A stretch of DNA of 64,000 nt from Cardiocondyla obscurior. Its lineage: Eukaryota > Arthropoda > Insecta > Hymenoptera > Formicidae. Positions 13,852-26,271 of this stretch are shown one piece after another (position 1 is the stretch's first letter; every line of letters starts with the position of its first letter). The stretch is from NCBI RefSeq assembly GCF_019399895.1, contig NC_091864.1, positions 13,184,001 to 13,248,000 on the forward strand, written 5' to 3'. The translations under genes and the position numbers were made by a program. Below the pieces are notes generated by a model. It did no database searches, was not told the DNA's origin, and saw only the letters and a list, made by a program, of their open reading frames with translations.

Positions 13852-16673
13852 CGATTTTTCGACCGCGAGTAAGAAGTTTCGGTTACAATGCCCTTTATAT
13901 ATCATTTGAGTTTCACTTGCATCTCGAGAAAACGCTGCCCATCTGCGACGCCTAACGGCCGGCGCGGGCAGCTCTTGCTTTTACTCACTGTTTTAAATTG
14001 CTAGTAGGATATACATATTTAATTTTACTTCAACATTGACAATGTAGAATAGGGTAACAAAATCTGTGCCGGGTTTCATAAATAATGAATACAAAAATAA
14101 AATTAATAAATTATAAAAAATAATTCGTAGCGCGAGCGAATAATTCCTTTTCTTTCATTTAACAATTCGAAATGCGAGTAATTCCTGATAACGAATTGTT
14201 AACTGCGCGCCGAAGTAAGCGTAAACTGCGACGGCCGCACGATTCAAATCATTTCATGCATCCGCACTCGGAATTCGAGATTCGTATTATCCCGTTTAGT
14301 TCCCAAGGCGCTTCCGTTATCGCGAGGGTCAGTGCAGAAATTACTTCATTATAATTTATAGTTCCGGGAATATGCAACCGGGAAAGTTAATGCACTTTGT
14401 GCACGATTTCGCGTGTTGTATCGACTATGCGGTAGGTGTTAAATAGAGGTTCCTTTTTGCGACGATTTCAACCGCACGTGAACCGCGTATCTAAATAGCC
14501 AAAATATTCGTTAGTTAATAATAAGACCATTTAGACGTGCGCACTTCATCATGTGCGCGATATACTTTATATGCGCTCTACGACACACAGTCAACTCGCC
14601 AATTTTCGCGAGTTCCTTATCGTGATTCGTTAATTACGAGAATGCGCAACAAAGCTAAGAAACAATCTGAGCGTCGAACGTTGGTCGTGCCGTGATTAAT
14701 TGATTTTATAAAACATTAGATTTTTGTTTAATTAATTTTAATGTCGAATCCAGTTTCATCCAACTTGTTGCGGGGCAAAAAATTACGTTTCACTTATCTG
14801 AGCGCCGTGTAATTCTCATTAATATAAAGAAACTTAATATGAATTTTGTGTTTAAATTTTCATTATTATAAAGCATACGTAGCCGCACTGGAAATATGAA
14901 CGAATAAGAACGAAGTGTGTTGCTATGCCGGTGTTATTCTAGACACGCGAAACGTAAAGTACACAGAGCGATAGAATTAATTAATAAATTCTAAAAAATT
15001 AAAAGTACAATTAAAAAACAAAGAAAAAAAGAAAAATTATTGACCCCATAAAAATAAATAAAATCTCGCGAGCTGCAGTTAAATCAATTTTCCGAACTGA
15101 ATAATTAAAACTCAATTGTCTGTGCAATTTATTACCATTACGGGCGATTGACTAGCTATACCGTCTTTGATTTCACGTCGAGTCGTTGGTCCGTGGATAT
15201 TCTCATTTCATTTCCGCGGATAATTTACCATTATATCGCGAGCCAAGAACGAGAGATATAACCGTAGACAGACCATCGGTTTTCGTGGAGAGAGCGCGGT
15301 CGTCGGAGATTTTCTTTCGAATCTCTCGCTGATTCTCGATGATCCGCTTTAACGCCGCCACGTAAGAGCGGAAGAGAACGAGAGACGTGGTTTTCATCCA
15401 TCCCATTCCTTCCGGGGTTTTCATCCTTCCTGTTTTTTGCGAAACCAGTCTAAATGCTAATTGGTTTCTCTGTTTCAGTCCCGTTCATCGTTCCCTCCTC
15501 GTCGTCGTTGCCGTCGTCGTTCCTGTATCTGTATATGTAATCTGTCCTCACGGTGAGAAAGCCAATTTTTCTGAAGCAATTACGATATTACCGTCTAACG
15601 GAGTTTATTCTCCGCTGTATTTGCCCGTAAAGATTGAGGGAAGAAAACGCGGCGTTTGAAAATATCTCACGCGGCTAAATCGAATTTTTTTATTCTAGAC
15701 TTTAGTTATACTAAACGTTACAAAGTGTGTGCTTCGCCCGCGTTATTTACTATTACATCTTCGACGTTAAAAAAGAAAATTATTTTCACATAATTATCCA
15801 GTAACTTTTATATAACTTTTTAAGACCAATAAGCTACACATGTATGTGTCTTACATTAATCTCGTTAGGTTGATTATCTTAATTACATGTGATCGTTTTA
15901 ATCAGGAAATACCACAGCGTGTCCGCCAGGTGCAAATTCGTGACACGCAAATATTCGATATAATATTTCGGATAAATTATTTTTATTACAACGTGTTGAA
16001 CTTTGCTGCAGTCGAAATACACAAAGGTCGCGCTAGCCGACGTTACGTGTCTCGTGCGACTTCATCGTTACCACTCAATGCCATTATTTCTTACTCGTCA
16101 GTCGAGCAGGTAACACGCGTTCTCGCGAGTGTTCTGTACGCTGAAGAAGAATACGACTTGATACTCGAGACTGAAAGGGGGATCAGACCTCGGAGAGACA
16201 TTGTGCATCGGTGGAGTAACGTTAAGACGAGTATCATTTTTATTTGTAAGATATTAAATTTTATGTTATCGCGATCGCTTTGATGTCGAGTCTGTGGGTG
16301 AAAATAAGCCGAACGATACGAGCGCCGAGACATATTCAATAGTTAAAATCCCGTAATGGATTGAAAATATCAGCGATTATAATATTTGGCGTAAATTTGT
16401 ACAACGCGATGCGCGACAAGATGAGGTGTGGAAAAGGAGAAAGGGGGGTACAGATCGCAGCGCAGGCAACTTACGTGTCTCACACGATAATCAAGTAATT
16501 GAGATGGTCGCTGGTCGAGCGTGAAGTTAATCGGGCCTGTACGACGTACTATTCAGTGTATAAATTCCTTTGCGACGTGTTAATCCGTCTAGAGGTGAGT
16601 AAGGTATACATATACGCAGCAAGGTCGCGCGCTCGAGCGGCGTATGTACGTGACTCCGGTGCCTCAGGCGATG

Positions 16674-16681
16674 TGACGTCA
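16674..16681. promoter_or_regulatory. CRE/ATF-type palindrome TGACGTCA, unit I
   Basis: A perfect TGACGTCA, the consensus site of CREB/ATF bZIP factors. It lies about 160 bases upstream of the exon-like segment in the first tandem unit. The same site is kept in the second unit at 17535. A single 8-mer is weak evidence, but its conservation between diverged copies supports selection or a recent common origin. Confidence 0.45.
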
Positions 16682-16834
16682 CGCTCCTCGCAGGCAATCG
16701 CGCGTGAGCCAGGTACAGCAGTACCTGCTCTTGCTGTAGTCGCGCTACGCACTGTGCAGAGGGCAGTACGGATCGGAGCGTCTATCGTGCGCGGTCGTGT
16801 ACTGAACTTTGATACTCTTTCTTTTCCCGTTTAG

Positions 16835-17143
16835 ATTAGACATCCGAAGAGAAGCGAGCGAACTCACATCGCCGATATTAATGAAAGAACGAACCGCAGT
16901 CGGTTCGTCGGGTTTACCTCGGTAGTGGCCGTCAAGTAAATGGGCAAGAAACCATTTGTTGAACGCGAGTGTCGCATAACGTCGCACGAAAGACTTTAAT
17001 AATTAAATAGCCCACGCGCGATTGTAGATTATTGTCCGCGGGCTTCGTGATGGTCCTCTGCGCGGAAGGAAGGTACGACATCTTAATCTGAGAGGAGGAG
17101 GAGGTCTCGGAGAGGCACCTTGCTTCGGTGGTGCAACGTTAAA
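16835..17143 (+). ncRNA. Candidate non-coding exon A, tandem unit I
   Basis: This is the unit I counterpart of the exon-like block at 17695-18002. It starts after a pyrimidine-rich acceptor (TTTCTTTTCCCGTTTAG) and contains the hairpin GAACCG-CAGT-CGGTTC at 16891-16906. An upstream donor-like AGAG|GTGAGT at 16595 would close a first exon, leaving a 240-base intron. Its own 3' donor is poor (GTTAAA|GTGAAC), unlike the GTAAG donors of the other copies, so this copy may be inactive or may be skipped. The frame from the acceptor meets a stop after about 36 codons and is not conserved in unit II. Plus strand is chosen from the splice signals. This is inference without transcript data. Confidence 0.35.
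16891..16906 (+). other. Conserved hairpin core in exon A, unit I
   Basis: GAACCG and CGGTTC are exact reverse complements around CAGT. The same 16 bases recur exactly at 58462-58477. In unit II (17751-17766) the left arm reads AATTCG, which weakens the stem, while the part CGCAGTCGGTTCGTCGG is identical in all three copies. Conservation therefore fits a sequence motif at least as well as a structure. Confidence 0.6.
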
Positions 17144-17534
17144 GTGAACATTAATTTTATTTGTAAGATATTAACAGTTTTATATTATCGCGATCGCTTT
17201 AATGTCGAGTCATCGGGTGAAAACTAGCCCAAAAGATACGAGCGTCGATTTAAAATAATTATGATCTATTTGGCATAAATTTGTACAACACGGTGCGCGG
17301 CAGGGTAAGGTGAGGAATAGAAGAAAGGAGAAAGAGGGGTACAGATCGCGGCGCAAGCGATTTACGTATCTCGCACGATGATCAAGTGAATGAGGTGGCC
17401 GCTGATCGAGCGTGAAGTTAATCGGGTCCGTTCGATATCTTTGCTACGCGTTAAGTTGCCTAGAAGTGAGTGAGGTACGCAGCAAGGTCGCGCGCGCTCG
17501 AGCGGCGTACGTGACTCCGGTACCTCACACGATG

Positions 17535-17542
17535 TGACGTCA
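17535..17542. promoter_or_regulatory. CRE/ATF-type palindrome TGACGTCA, unit II
   Basis: The same perfect palindrome as in unit I, 861 bases downstream and in the equivalent position, about 150 bases before the exon-like segment. CREB/ATF binding is a family-level expectation, not shown here. Confidence 0.45.
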
Positions 17543-17694
17543 CACTTCCCGCGGACAATCGCGCGTAAGCCGGGTATTGCGTTTGCTGTAGTTGCGCCAC
17601 ACATTGTGTAGAGGGCAGTAAAGAACAGAGCAGAACGGAGCTCCTGCAGTACGCGGTCGTGTATCTAATTTTGATACACTTTTTTTCTGTTTAG

Positions 17695-18002
17695 ATTGGA
17701 CATTCGGAGAGAAATCAGTGAATTTACGTCGCCGATATTAATGAAAGAACAATTCGCAGTCGGTTCGTCGGGTTTTCCTCGGTAGTGACCGTCAAATAAA
17801 TGGGTAAGAAACAATTTGTTGAACGCGAGTGTCGCATAATGTCGCGCTAAAGATTTTAGTAACTAAATAGCCTCGCACGATTGTAGATTATTATCCGCGG
17901 GTTTCGTGAGTGTCCTATGCGTGGAAGAAAGGTACGACATCCCAATCTGAGAGGAGGAGGAGGTCTTGGAGAGACATCTTGCTTCGGTGGAGCAACGTTT
18001 CG
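17695..18002 (+). ncRNA. Candidate non-coding exon A, tandem unit II
   Basis: This 308-base block has the best splice signals of the tandem copies. The acceptor is TTTTTTTCTGTTTAG, ending at 17694. The donor is TTTCG|GTAAGC, starting at 18003. An upstream donor TAGAA|GTGAGT at 17466 would end a first exon and leave a 229-base intron. A small exon with its own good splice sites follows at 18308. The block aligns with 16835-17143 and with 58399-58717, most clearly over the hairpin core and the last 80 bases. All frames hit stops early, so it is read as non-coding. It could also be a 5' UTR exon of an unseen plus-strand gene, or part of a dispersed repeat. Confidence 0.45.
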
Positions 18003-18307
18003 GTAAGCATAATTTTTTATTTATATAAAATTTATAGTTTTTTGATATTTATTTGAATAGCTTTATTGTCTCAATGAAAATAAAAATAGAAAGTTTAATA
18101 AATGCAGAAAGAATTTTTACATTTTAAAAAAGTTTAATTTATTAGAGATTGTACTTGGATAATAAATAACTTTATTATACATATGCATACATTATTTAAT
18201 TGAGAAATTAGTCACAAGCATGTAAAATTTTTCTTTTTTTTTTTTTTAGTTTGTGGGAGTTTTTCTGAACGTCTCTACAATTAATATTTTTTATTTGTAT
18301 GTTACAG

Positions 18308-18349
18308 TATCGTCATAGCTGCGTAACTCCACCGCTGCGCAACGAATCG
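18308..18349 (+). ncRNA. Candidate small exon B, near copy (42 nt)
   Basis: It is flanked by the acceptor TATGTTACAG and the donor GAATCG|GTAAGTCAC, both close to consensus, 305 bases after exon A of unit II. The inner words GCTG and AACTCCACC are shared with the exon at 53945-54000, and AACTCC with the one at 58812-58852. The same intron-exon order (exon A, short intron, exon B) occurs at 58399-58852. No frame is conserved. Confidence 0.4.
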
Positions 18350-21300
18350 GTAAGTCACGTATATTCTACAATTTTTTAGAATATCAAAAATGCCAGACGA
18401 GTAATTAATTTTGTGCAATTTTTGAAGAAATACTGTATCTCCTTAATTGGATTTTGGGAGGGTAAAACGAATATTTTCTCACTGACTATAAAATCAATAT
18501 AATTAAGGAAGATTTATACTCGTAATATTTCTCTACAAAAGAAAGGAAAAAAAATATCACTAAAGAAATAATTTTACGTAGTTTAACTGCAGACTGCACG
18601 TTTTAAATACCACATATAATTTATAACGCATCGAAAATATTAAATATATAAACAGTAATTGGTTCAATTTTGATCCAATATTAGATTTTAAGTGATAATT
18701 AAAAATAAGTACTTTACTGCTAACTATCAAAATTTATACAATGTAGATAAACGTAAATAATTTTAGCGCGACAAAAAGCGTATTAAAAAAAAAAAAAAAA
18801 AAGAAACGAGGAAATAAAATCGTGACATCGCGAATTTGCACATTACCGGACTTTTACTTCGCAGTTCGCAGTCTTTTTAGCTAACGACAAAGTGCATAAT
18901 CAACGTGGCTCCAACCGTATTGCGCAAAGCTTTCGGTACCGATATTTAGTCGGTACGGCAATTTTAGCTGGTAGCGTTCTTTCGCGTAATTATCGGACGA
19001 AAGTCGATACAATGAGTTTTATCGCGGCATTGCACAGCCACGCTAAATGAATGTCCACGCAGCTATGGCCGATTCGGTTAATGCAGCAGTACTTGCCGGG
19101 GGTGCATGGGTTTTATAGGCACATTACAATACGTGTATGACCGTACATATCGTGCAAATTCGCACATATCGCATTATTGGCCTAACGAGTATTCCAATTT
19201 CGAAAAAAAAAGAAAAAAAAACTGATTAGCCCGTTGCGCTCTATTCGCGTCGATGCGCATATTGTTCGATGTAATCAAAAGCGTCGGTTATTAATTATTT
19301 CCACGTCTGATGTTTTATCGACGAATGCGTTTATGGGAGAAAATGATTTGTAATTCAATTCGCAAAAAATTCGGATATGAAGTTAATTAGGAATTACCGG
19401 TATAAAAGTAAAAAAAAATATTACGTTATTCCAGCACCGCCGGGATCTTGAGTTCGTTCGGTAATAAAAAAAAAAAAAAATTTGTTTTAATAAAAAAAAA
19501 AAAAGAAAAAGGTAATTGATATTACTTCATACATACAAACGTAATGTATGTATCATATAAAAATTGATTGTTTCGTATAATTAAATAATAAATGTTTTTT
19601 GGATAGAATTATTAAATGTACATGCGTTTTCCGCTGTCAATCGTTGTTCTTCGAAAAAAAAGGGCACGGGCGCGGTAGTTTGTGTAAGATTTATCTTCGG
19701 GAGCTTAAAATACGAGTTCAACAAAAATCAACGTTTTTCTTTTTTCTTTTTTTTTTTTTTTGTTTGGTTATATTTTGACGCATATTTATTGTTTGAACGC
19801 GAGGCTCTGTTTGCTCGAAAAATAACAGACGGATATGGTTGCGTGCCAGCTTTTCCTTAAAAATAATACTAATCTTATTTTACCAATAGAGCTATTAACT
19901 TAGAATTATACCGCAGCAGAGTTTTATCCCTGACCGTCTGCTCGTAACACACCTTACACTTTGCACCTTTGATTTCACGAAGTAAATAATATTCGGTAAC
20001 AATTAACGAATTTCCATAATTCATATAAACAACGGGCTGAACGAGGAATACAACAAAGCCTTTGCGTGTAGATACGGTACGTTATGCTACTTGTCAATTG
20101 CCGCAACTTCGATTAAACGATAATGCGAATTCATTATTAACTCATTTTGAGGAATATATTAAACAATATTTACTCCGTTTTCCTCATTTAATTATTATAA
20201 ATTAATAATAGGTATCACTATATAATTTATTTCTAATTAATTTGCACACTCCTCTTTATGTATGCATAAGGTAATTTATTCATTATGTCGTTCTATTTTT
20301 ACATCATGTTCAGAATTCGTTGCTCATTAATATAATCAATTAACAAATCAATACCGTTTTTTTGACGTTATAATATATTCAACATTAGTAAATAATGATA
20401 TTAATAATTTAATGAAGGAGCGAAGATCCATTAAAGTGTTTCGCATGAGAATGTATGTATAAATCATTTTTCTAATTAAAAGTACTTTTTTTTTCTTTCT
20501 CATCCGCGGTAAATATCACACGAAGTAAAACGCATTACCCGTAAAATCTACCTCGAGATGCCGAGGGCATCCGTTCAGAGCGTTCTGGCCCTCGTTCCAG
20601 TTCAATGAATTCATTAATTGAATAATCCTAAGGTTTGAGCCGCTCAAAGACAAGCACTTATCCCCGTCCCATAGCGGCTACCCTCGATTCCGTCGCGTCC
20701 CGCGTTATATATGCAAATTCCGGAGCGAATTTGGTGTAATGGTCTCTCACTCGTTCCTCGCTTTGAGACTACTACCTCCGTGCCGCTAGCGAGAGCCCAA
20801 GTCTCTCGTCTCCCCTCTCGTCGAGGGGTAACGAGCTAATGCGAGAGCAGTTAGACGGTGCCGACCCCAATTCCGCAGCGCGCCCCCGCAAATTCATTAA
20901 GCGATTGTGATTTCATCCACCGGCGCACTTTTACGCGTCTCCGTGAAAGCACCTCGTCGTACGGGGCGGGAGGGGGAGGTGGGGGGGGGTCGTAAACGCC
21001 CCGGGCGGCCTTTATCAACTTAGCCGTGCCGCGAGTTTACGTGCTCGTACGTGCCGCATTCCACCTGAGCGTTGTTCCGGCACTTTCGCGGAAACAGTAT
21101 CCCCCGATCTCCTTCGATCTCATTTCGTGCTACTTAACGTTGCGAGCCGGCTGCCCTCGCAGCGGATTCTCGGTGAAGATCTTCCGGCTGCCGCGGAAAT
21201 TGTCGCCGTGGAGGACAAGCGGATAAACACGCTCGCGCGTCTTTACCTTGCGAGCCGTAACTCTGACTAATGCCGTAACGTCTCCGGAATATGCATACTA

Positions 21301-24300
21301 CAGTCTTCGAGAATACACTCAGGCTCTCACGCTCGGGATTACGCCGCCGCGTCATGAATATTCCGCGGGCAGCTTCCCCAGCAGCAATCGCGAATACGCT
21401 CACTATTTCCTTTTTCCCCTTTCCGATGAGCGGCGTACGTTAAAGCGCGATGGATTATAACGGCGCTCGTCTAAAAATAATCAAAGAGACCCCGCGCCGT
21501 AATTTTTGCGCGAGAAAGAAGCGCATTGATCCCTTTAATCCGGAATCCTCGGAGAAAAGTCAACGCGAACCCTTTTGCAAGGTAAATGCAATTCCTGCGA
21601 CAATAATTCCGATGGCTAAGAATATTCACGATGAGAAATATCGCGGCGAGTGATTTGTTTTTATTCGCATAAATTATTTGCTGTGCCGTGGTGAATTTCG
21701 CATTTTCTTCGCGCTTAATCAAAAAACGCGGATTACAATTTTTTTTATTCGCTCGTCGCGAAACGCTTTCTCGTTTCGTCGCGAGGTACCACGCTTTTAT
21801 AATTAAAAGCACGACGAGCCGCGTGAAGGCGCTATTTCCCGGCATATGCGGGAATGCGGCACATAAATCCGGTTGTCCTTCTGCGCGAGAAAAACTGTAT
21901 GCTCAGCTGAAAAAAGTGTTTCGCCCTAGGCCGCGCGCCGAATCACATATGTTCTAGTAGTGGAGTGTGCCGTCAAGTCCTGAAACGGCGAAACATAAAA
22001 TATTCATGCACCACGAACGAAACATTATTTCGTAGCTTCAACTTAATTATTTTTCGAACGGGAAGACGGGAGAGAATGAAACGGACGGTTCCCACCGCGG
22101 CGTGATCCGACGTTTTGAGCGGCTGACAAGCGACTGGTATATATTGTCATAATGAGGCCACGAGCAGGGACGCGGTTATTGTCAGGTAACCGTATATACG
22201 ACACGTCGGATACGTATGAAAAGATCGGACGGTCGATCAACGAATCTATTCATCGAATACGTTCACGTTTCGCATTAAGAGCGAATGCAGCTGCTGCTAG
22301 TACAAATTCTATTAACAATATATCGCGGAGTTTCGCAACGACGTGGGCAATACGAACATTCGCCGAAGATTTAATTAAGTCAGAAGTCAGCGCAAGCGAA
22401 ATTAGAATGCCGAGTAAGAGGCACGTTTCGTCGGGGTTCAATTGTCCGCCGGAGAAATTTCGATTCGCGAGATACGGTTGAACTACTCATTGTGCTTTTT
22501 TTTTTTTTGCTCGCCTTTTTTTTGTCCGTTAATTACGGCTATCGCAAATAACCAGGCTTCAATCAAAATGTTGCTGAACGTTGCACGCGCGTAGCGTCAC
22601 CGGCGCTCGTACGCCTGGCCTATGTAATGGAATACTTAAATATTTAACCAACAGATGCCAACCCGATTGCGCTCCCTACTTAATTATGCCATTAATCTGA
22701 CGCTTTTATAAAATATTTCCCCTTTGCGAGAATTATACAAGTGACGCGAAACGGTACTGTTACACCTGTCACGGCAAACGCCGTATAGTTTATCACTGAT
22801 ACACAATATACTACGGGGAGGGCGAAACGCGCACTTGCAGATAATTTATATTGCATTTGCAATTCTCACAGACACGCCGATGCTTGAATTGCGAATGAAA
22901 CCGTCCACTTTCGTCGGTAAACTTAAATATTACACGCTGTTTGCCAACAATAATCACAAGCAATTGCGGAACAACACCGGACAAGTAATTTACTGTTGAG
23001 GCTTCATATTCCAGGTTGTCCGTTTGTTATTAGCTACGTTTTATACAGACACTTCGTGCCCCTTAATTAAAAACCCACTAGTAAAATTGCATTTCTATAT
23101 ATTCCTGCTGATATATCGTGCTTTTATTGGGTCTTTATAAATTGTTACCAAACGATCAATTAAAATAGAACACTTCAACTTAAAAAGAAAAGAAAAGAAA
23201 AGCAGCTGCTGGCAAAGATATTTATCAGACAGCTTCGTAGAAATGATGAAAAATCGAGAAATATTTGTAAAATTGAAAACTAATACGTATTAATGAAATA
23301 TGATTTAATGAGTATTGTTGCATCTTTAATTAATATTCCAAATTCGAAATTGGTTCGCAAGTTATTGTTATTATTGTTATTATTATTAATATCATCGTTA
23401 TTATTAATCGCAGTATTTCAAACTTTCAAATATCATATTGCAATAGTTATACGCGGGATTTTCATAGTTACGATCGCCGCGTGCGAGTTTGCGCGACATG
23501 GATATGAATATTGGCGTCAATATTCAATTTAGACACACCGTCGTAGGATTGCGCAGTACCGAGTAGAATTCACAGTCGGGATTAATAATTTACGACCGCG
23601 TGGACATCGCGCGGAGCGAGCATCGCGGGCGTAACTATTCGCGTAATTGGCGTCTTCATTAAAACTCGTGTCTAACACTTCGGGAGAGAAGCTTACGCAC
23701 GGCACAATCGATGACGGTAGGAATCCACATCGTCGATATCTTCGAGATCACTTGCGCCTTTAGTTTTAACGATTTCCGTTGCGATATCAAAGATCGACGA
23801 TTTTTTTTTTTTTTTCGTTTCATCGAACAACGATACGCAAAGATATAATTATATTAAAACGGACGTTAATTCTATGCGGCGCGGTCCTTTGTTCGCGTGC
23901 GTATTACGGACATTGTCCGTGTAATTATCTCAGGCACATATAACGGTATCACGCGGATAGTATAGCTCACCGCGCGTCCGGCCATTATTGCAGTGTTAAC
24001 TCGATGGCGAATGCCAAGCGTGTCTTCTCAAATGCACGCACATCAGATAGATCAAAAGGTTGCGGTATTGTATCTTGGAGTAGCCTAGCCCGCAAACCTA
24101 ACTTTAGAACTGAAATTGCAAACTGGTAAAGGGATATGTTGATCCGTCGAACGGTTTGTCTCATGTACGTCTGTATATCGCGCAAACGTATTATATGATC
24201 GTGCAAGTTGATATACGATTTACGGTGTTGGTCGTTAATTAAATTAATGCGAGTTTCATTCAATTTCAAAAATATTTTATCACCTTAATTTCCAGAGACG

Positions 24301-25959
24301 TAAATTAATCCTATAAATAAAATGAAAGCTATGCGATCGTTAAAGTATGTAATAATGTATAATTGTAGTATATTGGCTCTAATATACTTTGGCGAAATAG
24401 AAAATATGCTTTACGGATAAGACCCGTTCTTGGTGGCGGAACTGCAAAGAGATCACATTTCTACTTACACTGTGAAAAATAGGTTGACTTTTGCGATCTC
24501 TCTTTCTCTCTCGGGTTGCTTGTATACATTAAGAATATTACTTGTTCTTAATGTCTTTGCTCCGCACATCTAAATATATGTTCTTTTTTAATTTTGCGGT
24601 GACTTCAAGAGTAACAAGATCGCGATGTATCTACGGTACAATATTTTTTTTTTTTTTAAATTAGGACCACAAGAAAATGTAAATTTTTTTTTATTTTTAT
24701 TTTTTTTTTACACGAAGGAATCGTATATACGGAATACTTAAAATGCGTGACAGACACACGAGACGAAATCTAAGTAGGAAACTCTCTGCTTACAGCAAAA
24801 ACTTTTATCTTGCAACATAATTTAAATCCAGCAGCACAATTTTATTTACATAAAACCAGTTGTGCAGGTCGCGCGTTTGTTTTAATAAACCTCTTCGCGG
24901 TTCAATTGACAGCTATTTTAAAACAACTGGTTAAAACGTCGGTTTAAACTTTAAACAATATTGTTGTTTTATTTCTATTCGCAAATAAAAAATATCGTTG
25001 CTGTGAAACATAAATCATGGGAGCGTATTAAGGCCCGTTTTTGTTATCTTATGTTATCGTTCGCGATAATCGTCGGTATCGTTGTCGTCTCGCGGGAAAA
25101 TTATTAATTGCGACGTCTCATCAATACGTAACGCCGTCAGAGGCGACGTTGCAAAAAGCTGTTGTCGCAACGGATTACGATAGCATCGCGAGGTTCCCCG
25201 TATGAAGAGAAAAATTCAGTATCGTGCTGCAGCGGATTGGGAATGCACCCTCTCGCGTTAATATTATTTCGAACGAAACGAGTTAAAAGATAGATTTATG
25301 TTGCTGCGTACTGAAAAATCTCGTTTTTTTTCCTTCCAACGTTCTCACTTTTTACGACACTTGTTTACGGTCGCACTTATATAAACTATTATGATTTAAC
25401 GCTTATATCGCGAAAGCGATTGTCGCTCTGAACAAAATTTGAGAATGGCGCTACGGCGCAGATTGGTTACTCTCGCTCGTGGTTGGTTAGAGCTAAATTA
25501 TTGCCGCGCTGGGAAGTAATAAAAACTGGCGAGTCAGACGAACGCACCGGCTGTAAAGCATTACGTCGGAGAAATTGGAGCAAGCCAATTCTAGTACTTT
25601 AATTAACATTTATTATTACGTTTCATCACAATTGAATATAAATATATAACTCGAGCGAAATATATAATTCAAATTGACATTTTTTTTCGATTATATTTTC
25701 AATAGCGAATTTGCATTCTGTCTTTGGCTTAATCTGAATTGTTTATATTCTCTCGGTACGCATGAAAGAGTATGAATATATGAATATAATGGAAAATTTT
25801 TACAGAAATGCAAATTTTTTCTTTAATCCTTTTTTTTTTTAGAGAGAACATTAAAATTATACAATGCAATAAACTATAAAATAAAAATACGTATTTTGCT
25901 CTACATATTATATTTTTATAATTACAAACTTAAAATTACTAAAAACGTGATATTTAATA
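18350..25959. other. Stretch with no supported gene
   Basis: AT-rich at both ends, with a GC-rich island at about 20560-22500. The island holds a G-run cluster and several overlapping short open frames with no recognisable domain and no matching splice sites. It could be a promoter or enhancer region. Beyond homopolymers nothing else was identified. Confidence 0.55.
20962..20990 (+). other. G-quadruplex-like run
   Basis: Five runs of two or more G, most of three or more, occur within 29 bases on the plus strand in a GC-rich island. This fits an intramolecular G-quadruplex pattern. No gene boundary is visible next to it. Confidence 0.6.
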
Positions 25960-25965
25960 TTTATT
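25960..25965 (-). terminator. Candidate poly(A) signal AATAAA, minus strand
   Basis: AATAAA on the minus strand, about 310 bases after the stop codon of the minus-strand exon at 26453-26272. It is a plausible cleavage and polyadenylation signal for that transcript. The region is AT-rich, so a chance match is quite possible. Confidence 0.3.
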
Positions 25966-26271
25966 GTTAATAATTAGTTATAAATTAAAAATTTTGCTAG
26001 ATTACAATTTTTTTTTTTTTAAATATACATTGCAAAAAGGCTTGGTCGTGCTGACAATATTGCGAGAAAGATTGATTTCTCTTTGGTCTATATGCCAATT
26101 ATTCAATCTCCCAATCAGTCCGTCAAAAGCCGCGGGGCTTTCATAAAACCGCCAATGCAGTACTCGATAAAAGGCGTCGGAAAAGTTCTCACTTGTAGAC
26201 GTTACTAGGTTCGCTGCGAATCGCGATTGATTTTACGGACTCGGCGCTAAACGGATTAACATTGAGCGGAA

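Larger units (their letters stand above)
1..16190. other. Gene-poor, AT-rich stretch with no supported gene
   Basis: No open frame in this stretch has a recognisable domain, a convincing pair of splice sites or coding-like composition. The open frames present are short, and several exist only because of poly-A or poly-T tracts. Identifiable contents are one MITE-like element (2491-2785), homopolymers, a CCTT microsatellite and a few short hairpins, listed separately. GC-richer patches (about 7700-8050, 8500-9060, 12000-12450, 13600-13960) could be regulatory or contain small exons, but nothing in them could be named. Confidence 0.6.
16191..18002 (+). repeat. Tandem duplication of a ~0.9 kb unit, two full units plus a partial
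   Basis: The segment around CGGAGAGACAT...GGTGGAGCAACGTT occurs at 16191, 17108 and 17967, so two units of 917 and 859 bases lie head to tail, followed by the beginning of a third. Matching landmarks recur in order in both units: the block GCGATCGCTTT..ATGTCGAGT, the block GAGCGTGAAGTTAATCGGG, a splice-donor-like GTGAGT, a TGACGTCA palindrome, a TTTAG acceptor, the core GCCGATATTAATGAAAGAAC and the block CTGAGAGGAGGAGGAGGT. The units differ by substitutions and small indels, so the duplication is not recent. No open frame is conserved between them: unit II has a stop where unit I is open. A related but more diverged copy lies at 58399-58852. Confidence 0.85.

Noticed and set aside
15840..16283. 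147-codon plus-strand open frame
   Set aside because: It ends inside the start of the tandem repeat, and the frame is not kept in the other repeat units. No domain.
16499..16834. 111-codon plus-strand frame in tandem unit I
   Set aside because: It runs across the conserved donor at 16595 and the intron-like part, and is broken in unit II.
22152..22481. 109-codon plus-strand frame in a GC-rich patch
   Set aside because: No recognisable domain and no splice or promoter support. The composition follows the local base content.
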